Below are positions 50,117 through 61,560 of a stretch of 64,000 nt of DNA, one piece after another (the first letter of the stretch is position 1; every line of letters starts with the position of its first letter). The notes under the pieces were generated by a model. The model saw only the letters and a program-made list of their open reading frames with translations. It was not told the origin of the DNA and did not search any database. Origin of the DNA: Terebella lapidaria (taxonomy: Eukaryota; Annelida; Polychaeta; Terebellida; Terebellidae). The DNA lies in the NCBI GenBank assembly GCA_949152475.1, contig OX424560.1, positions 20,213,106 through 20,277,105 of the forward strand, read 5' to 3'. A program made the translations under genes and the position numbers.

Positions 50117-51260
50117 GTTAGTTTCTCAGTACTACACTTTTTACATTCCAAACATTATATCATTTGGGTGGACGATGAAACATTTCTGAGATGAAAATGT
50201 GGAATAAGTTTTGACCTAGCAGTAATCCTGTTACATATCACGCGGTTACGATATCAATTGTATCTCTAAATACAATTTATAATGACGCTATTTGTTCATC
50301 CACTGCTCCTAAAGTGGTCACTCATCATTCTATACCCAGTGATTGTATGGGACATCAGTGGCTGCTAGCGTTTTGTTGAAAAAAACATGGATAAGTATGG
50401 CGGTTATCTTGGCCCCAAGCAAATCAAGATCCGATCATAATTGCATTAACATAATTTGTGTCATATTGTGCCTCAGGGTTGAATGTCCAAAATATGCTAG
50501 GGTGCATAAATACATACTTACGTCTTTCTTTAATGGTAGGACTACAATGCAATGGAGGTAAGTTAGCAGGTAATATAATACCCATGATAATTGTGGAAGG
50601 ATATTTGTTCATTTTGTTTGCAATGGGTGAATTATCTGGTGTGATCCACTAATGCACTGCTTCTTCTCAATAATAGAAAGTGACAGTCATTGCCTTTCAT
50701 TTATAATACCACCCTCACTCCCAAGAGAACCAGACTAAATATATTATCGAATGTGATAGCGCTGACACTTTGTGGTCATGATGATGGTAGCAGACTCACA
50801 GGAGAATACACGTTTCAATGGGAATTGCCAATCACATTTTATGGCGTTTTATTACCTTATTGCCGATAATCACGCCGTCAAATCACATGATATGGTCTTG
50901 TTCCAACCCGAGAAATGGAGTTTATCAGAGGATGTTGCTAGTTTGATATCGACAGTGGCATGTGCCGGGTCGCGGGTTCTCAGACATTTTGTTATCAGAT
51001 TTCTACCGATGCCTTACACCTAGACTCAGTGTCCTAGATATCCACTGGGTCAAATCAATGAAGGCAGCTTGCCTTGCTGGAGGAAATTCCAGGGTAATGA
51101 TTCCCCAGTGTGTGGAAATAACCTCGAGGTGAAAACAAGAGCTACATGAATATTGAAATTTGATTGAGATAGTCGATCACTCAATTTGTCTGAAACGTGA
51201 TACAAATGTGTAATTGCTTCTGTACTAATATCAGATCTCGCTGGTTGGTGGTACGTCATT
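50117..51260 (-). repeat. A-E unit, minus-strand copy (proximal E and A)
   Basis: Reversed, 51260-50730 matches module A (TTTCAGACAAATTGAGTGAT, CAAGGCAAGCTGCCTT, GGCATCGGTAGAAATCTGAT). 50480-50190 matches module E (CCTGAGGCACAATATGACAC, ATCTTGATTTGCTTGGGGCC, CGTGATATGTAACAGGATTA). A then E in element order, as on the plus strand at 4815-8760. The ORFs here are artefacts. Confidence 0.65.
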
Positions 51261-52599
51261 TTGTCATAGTTATTTAATCAACATGTTGGTGTAGAATACA
51301 CCCTAATGTGTCTTCTGGTCCAAAATTCCTCGAATATGTTCTGATTTCAGAGATCCCGTTTTGGGCTGAAATTTAACATTGGGGGTAGATTGCGACTTCT
51401 TCAAAAATTTGCAATAGAAATCCGAAATTTGGAAGGAAATTGCTGTTTGACTCCCTGGTGAAGTATGTCAAGTTACACAACAATACCATTCAGCATCGTG
51501 AAAATATCGCCCAAAACAGGTGTAAACAAATTAGAAAAAAACAGAGTATATTAGAGGTGTGGTTCATTAGATTTTGCACGAACGATTAGCAACAATGTGT
51601 TTACAATAGCAAGAAATGTCACCGGTTTGTTTTTTAATTGATTTGTTTGGTGACAGTTTTGGTAAAGCATAATGATGCAAAATATGATAACATCATAATC
51701 GTTCGTACCTTCTCCAGGTCACACAGTTATTGTCTTCTGCCCACTGACATCTATCCGCCAATTTCCTAATGAATCGACAACATAGTTGCATCACTACATC
51801 ACTGCCATGCGAAAGTTTTAATAGGTCTTTCTGAAGTATTCTGGAATAATAGACAGACAAGTTTGTCAATATATCGCAGCTAGAGCTGGACAGCCCGCAT
51901 GCGGAATTTGTGGTATTCTGTCGGAAAGATACGACACCACAATATTTTTGGATACAAAGGGATAACAATGGCACGTTCTGATGACACGTTTGTGTAAAAT
52001 ACACACTTTTGTTCAGGCTTTGTTTCAATTCCCAGTGTTCCGTTCTAGGTTTTAATCTACATCATCAAAATCGTGTGGTATTCATAGTAATAGGTTGATA
52101 TACACATGTGCGGGACGAAACTAAGATGACATGAATATTTTGAAACAATGCACTAACACTTTTATTATCAGTTAAATGGAAGAGTACAATCACCCTCGCG
52201 AGTCTTGATAGCTTTATCCTAACTATGATCTTTGGTGTCCTCCATCTTCAAAAAATTCGCCAGACCCAGGGAAGTTTGCGACTTGTGAAAGCTCAGCAAT
52301 AGTTAGCAATCACATTATCAAACTGTCATGGTTTTACAAGCATTCCTACTGACCAGGATTATTGTTTGATATATGTTTTCCTATATTAGGTATAGGATAT
52401 AACGAACTCATTGAATTAATTTTGGTAATTGACGTCGGAGAGGCTGGTTCTGATATAAGAATATTTTACTGTACAGTAGTGAAAGATTGGAGCATTTCAA
52501 ACGATAGCTGTTGAGTCCTTCCTGGAGATTTCTTAATTATCTGGTGTGATTGATCGATGCAGGAACAGTGCGCCGTTTGTCTCACGATAATTGAAAATG
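51261..52599. other. Non-coding; third copy of the transposon-internal motif
   Basis: 51290-51560 matches 49305-49600 inside the 2.22-kb transposon (TGTCTTCTGGTC, GAGATCCCGTTTT, GGTAGATTGC, GGTGTAAAC) on the same strand, but lies outside it. An 11-bp inverted repeat, ACGAACGATTA / TAATCGTTCGT, lies at 51578 and 51696. The 111-codon minus ORF at 51693-52028 starts at TTG and shows no domain; not called as a gene. Confidence 0.5.
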
Positions 52600-52870
52600 A
52601 CAGCCACTGCATTCTATTTTTTAAAATGAAATATAAGGAAGTTGGGCAGATTTATTAGCAAATGTTTATCAAATATTATTAAATGTGATTTATATTTTTT
52701 TTTATCAAATAAGTTCTGTTCTGTTCTGATAATGTTGACACATTGTGGTCATGGTTCTGATCCAGAATATGAAGAAGAAGGAAACGTTCGAGTGGGATTA
52801 GCCAATCACGCTCCATTATTTTTACCACTGTATTGCCAATAATCAGGTCATGAAACAGCACAATAATAGG
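52600..52870 (-). repeat. A module, partial minus-strand copy
   Basis: The reverse complement matches 6355-6490 and 2580-2700 (TGTCAACATTATC, ATTGGCTAATCCCACTCGAA, CATGACCTGATTATTGGCAA). Diverged and partial. Confidence 0.5.
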
Positions 52871-53169
52871 TCTCACTTAGCACGAGAAATACACTCATGG
52901 TCAAAATGGTTGCCACATGCTTGATCCAGACTGATTGCATTTTTCATAGTTCGCACCCGTTTCTTTACTCTTGAAATGGTTCGAACATACTTAACTTTTG
53001 GAGTGATACTCTTCTGGTATTGTTCTGTTCCTGAGCAAATTTTGAGAAAAATATCGAAACATTTAATGCGTTTAATAAAGGAGTGTTAGGAGGTCTGTCA
53101 AAACGAGCGTCAAATGCCGCATACAAAAGGCCTGCGTTCATGTTAATTTCTTTGATCCAGCTCGCGCAT

Positions 53170-54133
53170 TGCCTTGAGAAATCAAATGCTTGCATATCGT
53201 GATGCTGGGCTGTACCAAGGAGAGATTGCCAGACGCCTCTGGGTATACACAGGCAAACTGTCAATAGAGTGCTTTGGAGACGTGCAGCAACCGGAAGTGT
53301 GAGTCCTGGTAAATCTACGGTTCGGCCTTGTATCACCTCAGGAAGAAATGACCGCAGAATAGTAACTGTTGCTATTGGCCGCCAGGACCGCACAATGTCA
53401 TCCAGGTCGATTGCAGCCGAACTCCACGCAAGACGTCTGATCCGGATTTCTCGCCAGACCGTGAATCATCATTTGCTGAAAAGTAGGTATCGCGCGGGGA
53501 GGATGGTCAGGAAGCCACGACTGTGGGCACAGAGGTATCAGAATTTGACGATGGTTCACTGGAATCACGTTCCTGCTCTACCCTGTTAATGATCGACTCT
53601 GAGTCCACAGACGTGTTGGGGAGGAACTACTTGATGAAAATATCATCAAGTTGAATGTGGCAGCAGGTGGAGGTTCGGTGCACATATCGGAGGCCTTCTG
53701 TGCAAGTGGTGTCAGCTTGTTAGTCATCCTGGATCAGAACGTGACTGGCGCTGTGAACAGGGTCATCCTGCAGAACCAACATCTTCCGTTCGCCTAGGGG
53801 TTGTTCCAGAACAATTTCAGACTCCAACAAGATAAAGCTAAAAAAGATCGCATTGTGCAAGAATTCCTCCAATAACGCAACGTTCTGGTCATGCCCCCAC
53901 CCTCCGTCAGCCCGGACCCAATACGAACCCAATAGAGCACCTTTGGGCTGATTTGGGTCGTGCTGTAAGGCGCAGGAATGTCTAACCTATAAACTTTCAA
54001 GAATTTGGCCAGGCTCTTACAGAGGAACGGGACAGAATTCCTGTCCAGAGACTAACTACTCTAGTACAGAGCATGCCACGCCGCCTAGTGGACATCATAG
54101 CAGCACGTTTTACAGTTGGCATTGGGGTGTAGT
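53170..54133 (+). pseudogene. Tc1/mariner transposase, broken (second copy, different lineage)
   Basis: The plus strand reads, in successive frames, AYRDAGLYQGEIARRLWVYT (first helix-turn-helix), GRNDRRIVTVAIGRQDRTM, IRISRQTVNHHLLKSRYRAG (second DNA-binding part), GGGSVHISEAFCASGVS (the G-G-S-V-x-V-W-G region of the DDE core), HLPFA then FRLQQDKAKK (in place of the QQDNAR motif), RIVQEFLQ and an eroded proline-rich ending near 53890-54110. Several stops and frame changes; both recognisable acidic motifs are degraded. The inverted terminal repeats are not identified. It is distinct from the copy at 38160-38836. Confidence 0.82.
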
Positions 54134-54743
54134 CGCATATTCACCATGCCACATATCTTGAGTCGGTGACTGACCTAGGTCTTTTGTTTAGGGGTCAGGC
54201 CATGTTATTGTCACCGATTTAAGCTCAGTTTTGTTGGACAAAATATCGACACAATGTACGAAAAATTCAATTTCTAAAATATAAGGCATACATAGAGTAA
54301 CTGAGGGGGTGATACGATGTCCAAGATACTACTGCCCATTTATGTACTCCACAAATGTTAGTAGCGGTTGATATTCCCCAGAAATAAGGTTTCTTCCGCC
54401 GATATGTACCTCCAATTTTGACACGGTTATCACATTCATCGTAATTTTATGTCACATTATTGTCAAATAATGTGAAGATATCATGTGATTATTTCTGAAC
54501 TGAATTAGTTGATCACAGCTTGTGTGTTGTAATTGTTCGAGAATAAATGATTCCATTATACAGTTAGCATGGTTAGTTTCAATTAGTATTATCATGATTA
54601 TTGGCCACGCCATTGTCTCTGTGAAACCGACGTGTTGGTTGATGCATTGAACAGAAATAACATCCTGGAATACAAACTACAATTTCAATTTGAATGATCT
54701 TGGCTACACACACAAAATGGTTACTGATGAAGGTGTACATACC
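54134..54743. other. No recognisable feature
   Basis: AT-rich flank between the Tc1 remnant and repeat R. 54600-54650 (GTTGGTTGATGCATTGA) faintly resembles 42150-42175. Confidence 0.4.
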
Positions 54744-55087
54744 AATGTAAGTATCAATCTATTACGACCAAAACAGCCAAATTTTGATGATTCCAATAAC
54801 AAACGTGAAATACAACATTTTGCGATAGAAATGAAGCCCGACCAAATACTTTATCGAATGACACACTGGCGTCATCAGGGGCAGACAATGTGGTAAATGT
54901 AGGTGTTTCTACTGTACACCTGATGGAGTTAGTATACAACTGCCCAACAACCTATGAAAATAATTTACAAATCCGAAACAAACCCCATGGAATAGATATA
55001 TGACAAGTACATAAGTACCTGATCACAAGCCAAAAGGCTACTGAATTGATGGTATCCTCGGGGACAGAATTAACGTCCACCAGCAGT
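54744..55087 (+). repeat. PLE-associated repeat R, copy 5
   Basis: Longest copy with R copy 1. It starts AATGTAAGTATCAATC and ends around CCACCAGCAGTG. Flanks on both sides differ from copy 1, which defines the ends. Confidence 0.85.
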
Positions 55088-56794
55088 GGTGTTCTCAAAG
55101 CAGAGTTGCAAATCCGCATGAGTGTTGTGAAGAGTCAACTCCCAGCATTCGTTGACGAGCACATCCACCGAAAATTATTCCAAGAAAGAGATAGGTTTGA
55201 GATGTAACTCACTCACATCCCTTTGTTCTACATATTGAAGTGAAGTGAAAGAAAGTTGATGCATCTCATGATTGTTTTTTCATGATTGAATCTTGTCTAA
55301 TTCCTTTTTTCATTTTATTAACAAATATATATGTATATCAAGATGATGATATGAATCATTCAAAGAATAAAATAATCACATTTATTGTTTCATTGAAAAA
55401 TGTTTGCTTGTTTTTGGTGGATTTTGAAAAACAAAATTCAAACAAGTTACCACATTCATTCAGTTTCATTTTTCAAATTGATTTCTTGTCAAATTCATTT
55501 GTTCCAAATCATATTTCAATATAGATATACATGTAATAATATTATACATACTTGCAGTTTCTTGTTGTTCATTATGTTTGCCCATATTTCCTTTTTCAAG
55601 TTCAAACTGAATGAAAATTAAATTAATTCAGTTTGATATTCCCAACAAATTCCCTTCTTCCAATAATACAAGAACCTCAACTTGTTGAAGGATATCCGTA
55701 GCCTTCCTTGTTCAAATGTACATGTGTGGTTTCTTCTGCAACTTTCTTCAACTGACTAAATTCTCGTGAGAGACATGCTCATGATATTTAAACATCATAT
55801 GTATCCATGGAGTTAAAATAGCGACCTAGTTATATGACCGCAAGAGCTGGACCGCCTCCCTCTGATAATTGCTTGACCTTGGATTGACATCATTTAAAAC
55901 ACATCTTTTATCAATCTTGAATATTGATATTTTTGATATTAATAAGTGTAAGCCTTCTTTCATTATAATTTATTAACTTTCAATTAATAGTGTATAATCA
56001 AGTATAATTTCTTTGCAGATTCCATCAATAATTGAATGTAACAAACGTTGAGAGTATAACTGATGGCGTCATTGATCAGTGTTGCTCATGCTTTCACGAA
56101 AAATGGATGACAAAAATAAGGAAATTTAACAATGACACCAAAATTCATCATTGAGACTGGATGCAGCCATGCCTGCTGCTTGTTGAGCAAGGTCGTGAAC
56201 AACAACCAAAGGGAGTGAACAATAAGAAAAGGTTAAATGAATACGACAGGAACAGTTGAACTGGGGAAAAATGTTGAAGAAAATGATATTGTAATGAAAA
56301 TGATTGAAAATGATATTCCGGCGACACTTCCTCCTAGTCAATTTGTTGTAAGAGCGCGCTCTGGTGGCCACCAGTGTCCAAACGTTGCATCCTCCACCCG
56401 CAAAGGTAAAACAAAAAGGTATGACATTTTTTCTGGGACCACAATTTTGCTACATCTGAAAGAATGTGGCCCCGAACAATTGAAGATTGAATGAAAATAT
56501 ATTTATTTCCAATATATCGTTTGACAATGTGAAATTATAATAATCAAGTCAATATAATATAATTATTGTATAATATATACCGCATGAATGATTCTCTATG
56601 GCATATCTTTTTTCTTCTAATGTAATCTTCTGATGCTGAAAAAATCATAAATTTATCCATATTTGAAAAAATAATATTTATTTATACCACATATTTAGCT
56701 ATATAGGGAGATAATGTGTTGACACGAAAAACAGTCTGATCTACATCCATGATATAATACCTCTAACAAAGAAATGTCAAGATATTTCTTAAGA
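55088..56794. other. AT-rich non-coding stretch
   Basis: Very AT-rich. An 11-bp hairpin TCAAACTGAAT / ATTCAGTTTGA lies at 55602-55636. The 85-codon ORF at 56237-56494 is not recognised and overlaps one on the other strand; without splice support I do not call it. Confidence 0.4.
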
Positions 56795-56796
56795 TA

Positions 56797-57193
56797 GTCC
56801 GCTCCAAACAGTGAGGGGAGGGAGTCAAAGAGTTTTTAAAACATAAATAACTGTATCAACATATTCTAGAGCTTCAAAATTACATCCTAAAACTGAAAAT
56901 ATCCTAAAACTGAAAAGAAAATAGGGGGTCACCGTATCCGTTCGCATAGAAAATACGATGAAAGATGTGAATATGGACAAAAAATGTGCAAAAATGCCAT
57001 AATTTATGTCATTTTAGGTAAATGTTTGTGATTTTGAATGAATATGTCGAAAAAAACCAGCACGGTGACCCCCTATATACTCCTCAGTATTAGGATGCTG
57101 ATCAGTTACTCTATAAAATATGTCATTTTGAAGAGATAATATTCAAGAAATAACTTTTGAATTTTGACTCTTCGTCACCTCACTGTAGCGGAC
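56797..57193. mobile_element. TA-flanked MITE, 397 bp, with a nested inverted repeat
   Basis: Flanked by TA (56795, 57194). The ends GTCCGCTCCAAACAGTGAGG and GTCCGCTACAGTGAGG (reverse complement) match with a 4-base indel, followed by a shared GAGTCAAA. Inside, TAGGGGGTCACCGT (56924) pairs with ACGGTGACCCCCTA (57062). No ORF. Confidence 0.75.
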
Positions 57194-57600
57194 TACATTA
57201 AGTCAATTAAGTCAATATTAAATGGTTCTTCACCATTTTCACAAGAAAAACATGGATGAATCGAAGAATCTCCATCAAAATTTTTTTTAAAATGTGGATT
57301 CAACTGTGAATCAGGAATATCCCTGACATAATTTTTGCATGATCCAGAAAAGCAACAAACACCAGGTAAGTTGTTGATTACAACATGCTGTAGTCTGTCC
57401 AGCTGAGACATTGTTACTTTGGTTTTGACGATTCGAAATAATTTTTTAATACAAAAGGAAATTCTTTTTTTGGATATCCCAGTTATTCCCCCAAGGGGAA
57501 TCCCTGAAAAATGTGGGGATATCCCCATTCGTTGGATATATTCACCAAATGGCGCTAATAATGCGATCAATAATGTGGCGTCATCATTATGTGCGTACAT
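57193..57600 (-). CDS. Unrecognised 135-codon ORF
   Basis: The longest open frame in this part not tied to a known element. It reads MYAHNDDATLLIALLAPFGE at the start, has GVCCFSGSCKNYVRDIPDSQ and PCFSCENGEEPFNIDL near the end, and its stop lies on the TA of the adjacent MITE. Four clustered cysteines could suggest a small metal-binding or disulfide motif, but I recognise no family, and no splice signals convince me. It may be an exon fragment, an eroded transposon gene, or chance. Confidence 0.25.
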   Translation of the reverse strand: MYAHNDDATLLIALLAPFGEYIQRMGISPHFSGIPLGGITGISKKRISFCIKKLFRIVKTKVTMSQLDRLQHVVINNLPGVCCFSGSCKNYVRDIPDSQLNPHFKKNFDGDSSIHPCFSCENGEEPFNIDLIDLM

Positions 57601-57716
57601 AAAAAAAATGGACGTTCATGTTTCAAGGAAAATCACTATTTAAATGTGCAATGGAAAGGACCACTTACTTCGTATAATCACAAGTTGAAATGCATTGAGA
57701 GATACATAATGTTCAT

Positions 57717-57812
57717 AAGTTTAGTTTGGGACCACACTTTGGCCCTATATATGTAAAAATGTGGTGCCAAATAATCTTTCAAAGTGGCCCGCTATACTAA
57801 ACTTTTACCTCC
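57717..57812. repeat. Short imperfect inverted repeat
   Basis: AAGTTTAGTTTGGGACCACA pairs imperfectly with the reverse of CAAAGTGGCCCGCTATACTA. Roughly 96 bases; possibly a tiny MITE. Confidence 0.5.
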
Positions 57813-58059
57813 GTATTGACCTACCCTGTAAGTGGTTGAACAAGGTCAGTCATCAACATGTAGGTGTGAGTCCAATGATTTCTTAGATCTACGAGTGTAA
57901 CAAGCATACATATATTTTTGCTGAAACCAGCCGAGGGCGTGGCGATGGAGTGAACCGTTAGGGTATCAATGAGATAATATCAGGTATCACAGTCTCTTCT
58001 CCAGTGCTGATCTTTGTTTACATCGACATAATTTACACGAGTTCCTTTCATTTTGACAT

Positions 58060-59000
58060 CAATGAATCCTACAAATACAAACTGCCTATCCCCTTTACGA
58101 AAAAATGTTAGAGTATGGTCCAGCAGTCTGTGTTCGGCAAAGAGGGATCTGTGGTGAGGACCAATCTATTTTCCTGAGATAGTCTGATCTTCATCTTGCC
58201 CTATAGATGGTTTTATAATTGCAGAATAAAATGTGATATTAGCACCAGAAAATAGGTTGATAGATATATCATCCGAATGAACGGAAATGAACTGTGGATT
58301 TGAAAATGGGTCTTGAGTTTATAACTTTATATCATGAAGCAAGTACTGGTCCACTATATTGTTATGTATTTTTGTTGTACTATCTTTTGTTACTTGCTTC
58401 TTTTGTAAATTCAGCTTAATGTTTTGTAAATTCAGCTTAATCCTTTGTAAATTCAGCTTTAAATTCAAATTTAATGTTCAATATATATATATATCACGCT
58501 AAGAAATTTTAATATCAAGCTCATGCTATGCTGCTATCAGAATATCATGGTACAATGTCTCTCGACTGCTACACGTGAGTTCCGTACATTTAATGGTGAC
58601 TCAAGAGATCATCAGCTTTTCGATATATTTTGCCGGCATCCCCAGTCATACATTCTTCGTCCCTAATCAGTATCCCGTGTTTGAATTACGCCAGTCCCCG
58701 CGCCAACAGATTGATATCCCAGAACTGCCGTTGTTCCCATTAAGGATGTTTAAGGATTGTGGTTTGTGGTCAGTGACGTAAAATATTGTTATTGATGAAC
58801 TACTACCAGCTGATATCACACAACTGAGACTTGACCTTTATCCACCACATTGGTAGTCGCTGAGTGCAACGTTTATTATCTTGCCACACATGGGCATTGA
58901 AATAAGGTTTTGCAGTCCGTTTTACTTCTCTGTTCTTTTATTTTCCACTATTCCAAAACAAATAAGTCTTCGTGTGGTGTCCTGTTGGCTTTCTGACAAG
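58060..59000 (-). repeat. B-F modules, second minus-strand copy
   Basis: Reversed, 58990-58800 matches module B (GTTGCACTCAGCGACTACCA, AGGTCAAGTCTCAGTTGTG, GATATCAGCTG) and 58215-58080 matches module F (AAGATGAAGATCAGACTATC, AATAGATTGGTCCTCACCAC). B precedes F in element order, as in the other copies. It contains the small tandem array at 58401-58460. Confidence 0.55.
58401..58460 (+). repeat. Three-unit minisatellite
   Basis: Three tandem copies of TTTGTAAATTCAGCTTAAT, period 20-21. Confidence 0.92.
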
Positions 59001-59605
59001 TACATCTTTTGTGATTACAGGGTGATCAGGGACAGTTACATAGAAAGTGGTATCAGGGACATACCACGACAGAAAGTGGCGAGGCAATGAAATTGACACA
59101 CACATGCGCAACATGCGTGGACAACTCTACATATCTTTGGAAATGTAACCAGCTTGTCAACAGAAGTAGTTGCATGTTTTTATGGATCATAACTTCGTAG
59201 CAAAATATATATATTCTATAAAAAGTTTGATGAAACACCTTCCTATTTACCCTCTCTCTATTTACCCTCATTAAATATAGAGCAATATTTACATTTAGAT
59301 TTAATTCATTTCATATAGCGTGATAGTCAACATAGAAGTTGTTTATAATACCCTGTACAATGACATATTTATCACATGCTATGAATTTATCTTGAACTGC
59401 AAACAGTAGGAACACGAAGTGATTTCCGACAGTGTGATAACCTTTGCCGGAAACATCATGTTTGCACTATTTTTGCCTCACATTTTGCTTCACATTTCAC
59501 ATATTCACATGCACTTGTCTTAAAGTACTAGTATAGTGCAAATATGATAAGAACTTATATGAAAGATCTCATTGATCAGAGCAAAATGACCTTTACCACA
59601 TGTAA
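59001..59605. other. No recognisable feature
   Basis: AT-rich flank of the PLE 3' end; short ORFs only. Confidence 0.45.
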
Positions 59606-61465
59606 TAGACGTGGAATCAATACCCAGTATTAAGTATTCCGAGCAAACAAAATAGGGTCCGTTATCCAATCTCATAGTCCGGGGACAGAAAGTCATATCA
59701 GGCATACGAAGTGAAAACAAAACTGACAGGGAAACTCATGAACCCCCGTAAATGGCCATTAGGAGGTGAAATCAGGTGTTTCGGAAAGAGTGAGCATTTC
59801 CTGCCCCACTAGTGGCACCCGTCATGAATTCCCCAAAATTAACATGAAAATAGATCTAGTTGCATGGCAGACATGGATTTGCTGTATTTATCAACCAGAT
59901 CATGATGACGTCCATAGAATTTCTTAAACGCAGCTATAAGTCTTGGTAAAACATATCCTTGTCGTAGCAGTTTAGAGACTAGCTGGGCACTTCGATAGAC
60001 AAAGTCCTCATATTTGCTACTAGCTCTGGAATAGCGTATAAGTTGAGAAACAAACACACCATATGCCGGTGACATAGGAATGCTGCTGCCCAGAAAAGGG
60101 AAATTGACTATGGAAAAATTGAAATCATCACGTTTGTCATATAATCTAGTTGACAGGTTAGAATCATTATCAATCTCCAACCTCAGGTCTAGATAGTTGG
60201 AAAAATTAGCGGATTCTGTAGTATCCTTAATTTCAAGTTCCTTAGGATATATGACATCTAAATAATCACCAAACTTGGGATTATTTAGTGACAATACATC
60301 ATCTATGTATCGGAAAGTGAAATTAAAATTACATGTTAGTTTCTTAGAACCTCCTCTTTGTAAATGTTGGATAAAATCTGATTCATATGAGTATAAAAAC
60401 AGGTCTGCCAATAATGGTGCACAGTTTGTACCCATGGGAATACCAATAGTTTGTTGAAATATTCGACCACCAAATTCCACAAAAATATTATCAATCAGAA
60501 AATTAACCATATTTACCACATCTATTTCAGTATATTTGTATGGGGCATCAGAGTCGCCTTTAACAAAATAAGCGGTATTATATTTAACTACAATATAGTG
60601 GTACCGACGTTGTCCCTTTTTAGAGAAAAATGAATTATTGATTAGTTTTTTAAGCTGAGACTTCAGTTCAGAATGAGATATAGTTGTGTACAAAGTGGAG
60701 AAATCAAATGTTTTGATAGACGTTACTTTTGAAAGTGTGTGAGCATGTAGATATTCCAATAAAGATTTGGAATTTTTTAATATCCACATTTGGTTTATAC
60801 CACTTCTAGAATAGATGGTTTCAGAGTACTTTTGGAGACCCTGTTTAATTTTAGACAATATAATAGTTAATATTTTAGAAAGGGCTTTGGTAGAACATGA
60901 TGCTGAACCTGAAATATATCTTTGTTTGTGTGGAATTTTGTGCAACTTTGGGATCCAATATAAGTTCGGTAGATTAGAATCTTTAGATGAGGTAGTTATA
61001 CCAAACGAATGCAATACAGACAAATGATTTGATAAGATATCCTGTTTGGGCACGGTAATGGCTTGGTATGTACTATTGGAATTAGTATTGTTGGCAATAC
61101 CCAGTTCGTCAAACAGGCACTGTATATAGTATGCTTTACAAACAAAAACAACATTATTAGAAGCTTTATCTGCAGGGACAATGACGAACCTTTCTTGAAG
61201 TTTCAACAAACTATTAGTAACCACGGGATCATTGAAGACAGAGCTATATTTAGTACTAACTGAAATTGACAAAACATTAATGCGTTTGTTCACCAATGAC
61301 CTAATCTGTTTGACCCATTCTGACAGAGAATCAGTTTCTGCCTTTTCTCGCATTGTCCATTTTCTGGCATGCTCCTCAACTGCATCCATGATTAACTTAA
61401 AATTGTATCTCCATGAAAACGACGTGGGCTCTCTATATTTGGGACCTTTGGACAAAATGTCTTTC
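59606..61465 (-). mobile_element. Penelope-like element lacking a visible GIY-YIG domain
   Basis: In element sense: repeat R (61697-61466, reversed), then at 61465 the ORF region beginning LKDILSKGPKYREP, the RT ORF to 59839, and a short 3' UTR to the terminal TAGACGTGG end at 59606. Two fragments of the same 3' end lie at 520-837 and 23997-24169. The single long open frame and the near identity of the fragments suggest a young element, but the N-terminal region looks cut where R joins. Confidence 0.88.
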
Positions 61466-61560
61466 AATGTAAGTATCAATCTATTACCACCAATACAATC
61501 AGATTTTATTGATACCAATAACAAACGTAAAATACATTTTGCAATAGAAACAAAGCCCAA
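59839..61560 (-). CDS. Penelope-like reverse transcriptase
   Basis: 573 open codons with no interruption; the first codon is TTG and lies within repeat R, so the true start is unclear. Motifs: LSKGP (36-40), FVIVPADKASNNVVF (125-139), YWIPKLHKIPHKQRYI (201-216), FDFSTLYTTISH (285-296, first catalytic D), IGIPMGTNCAPLLADLFLY (372-390) and FRYIDDVLS (416-424, catalytic DD). The thumb has FPFLGSSIPMSPAYGVFVSQ and FYGRHHDLVDKYSKS (548-562). It ends MQLDLFSC soon after, where canonical Penelopes would continue into a GIY-YIG endonuclease, so it belongs with endonuclease-less PLEs unless an N-terminal nuclease was lost. Confidence 0.9.
   Translation of the reverse strand: MGFVSIAKCILRLLLVSIKSDCIGGNRLILTLKDILSKGPKYREPTSFSWRYNFKLIMDAVEEHARKWTMREKAETDSLSEWVKQIRSLVNKRINVLSISVSTKYSSVFNDPVVTNSLLKLQERFVIVPADKASNNVVFVCKAYYIQCLFDELGIANNTNSNSTYQAITVPKQDILSNHLSVLHSFGITTSSKDSNLPNLYWIPKLHKIPHKQRYISGSASCSTKALSKILTIILSKIKQGLQKYSETIYSRSGINQMWILKNSKSLLEYLHAHTLSKVTSIKTFDFSTLYTTISHSELKSQLKKLINNSFFSKKGQRRYHYIVVKYNTAYFVKGDSDAPYKYTEIDVVNMVNFLIDNIFVEFGGRIFQQTIGIPMGTNCAPLLADLFLYSYESDFIQHLQRGGSKKLTCNFNFTFRYIDDVLSLNNPKFGDYLDVIYPKELEIKDTTESANFSNYLDLRLEIDNDSNLSTRLYDKRDDFNFSIVNFPFLGSSIPMSPAYGVFVSQLIRYSRASSKYEDFVYRSAQLVSKLLRQGYVLPRLIAAFKKFYGRHHDLVDKYSKSMSAMQLDLFSC

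Noticed and set aside
51693-52028. 111-codon ORF (minus) as a host exon
   Set aside because: It starts at TTG, has no domain, and only a weak donor-like AAG/GTACGA at its end.
56237-56494. 85-codon ORF as an exon
   Set aside because: No homology recognised and no convincing splice sites; kept only as a remark in the AT-rich stretch.
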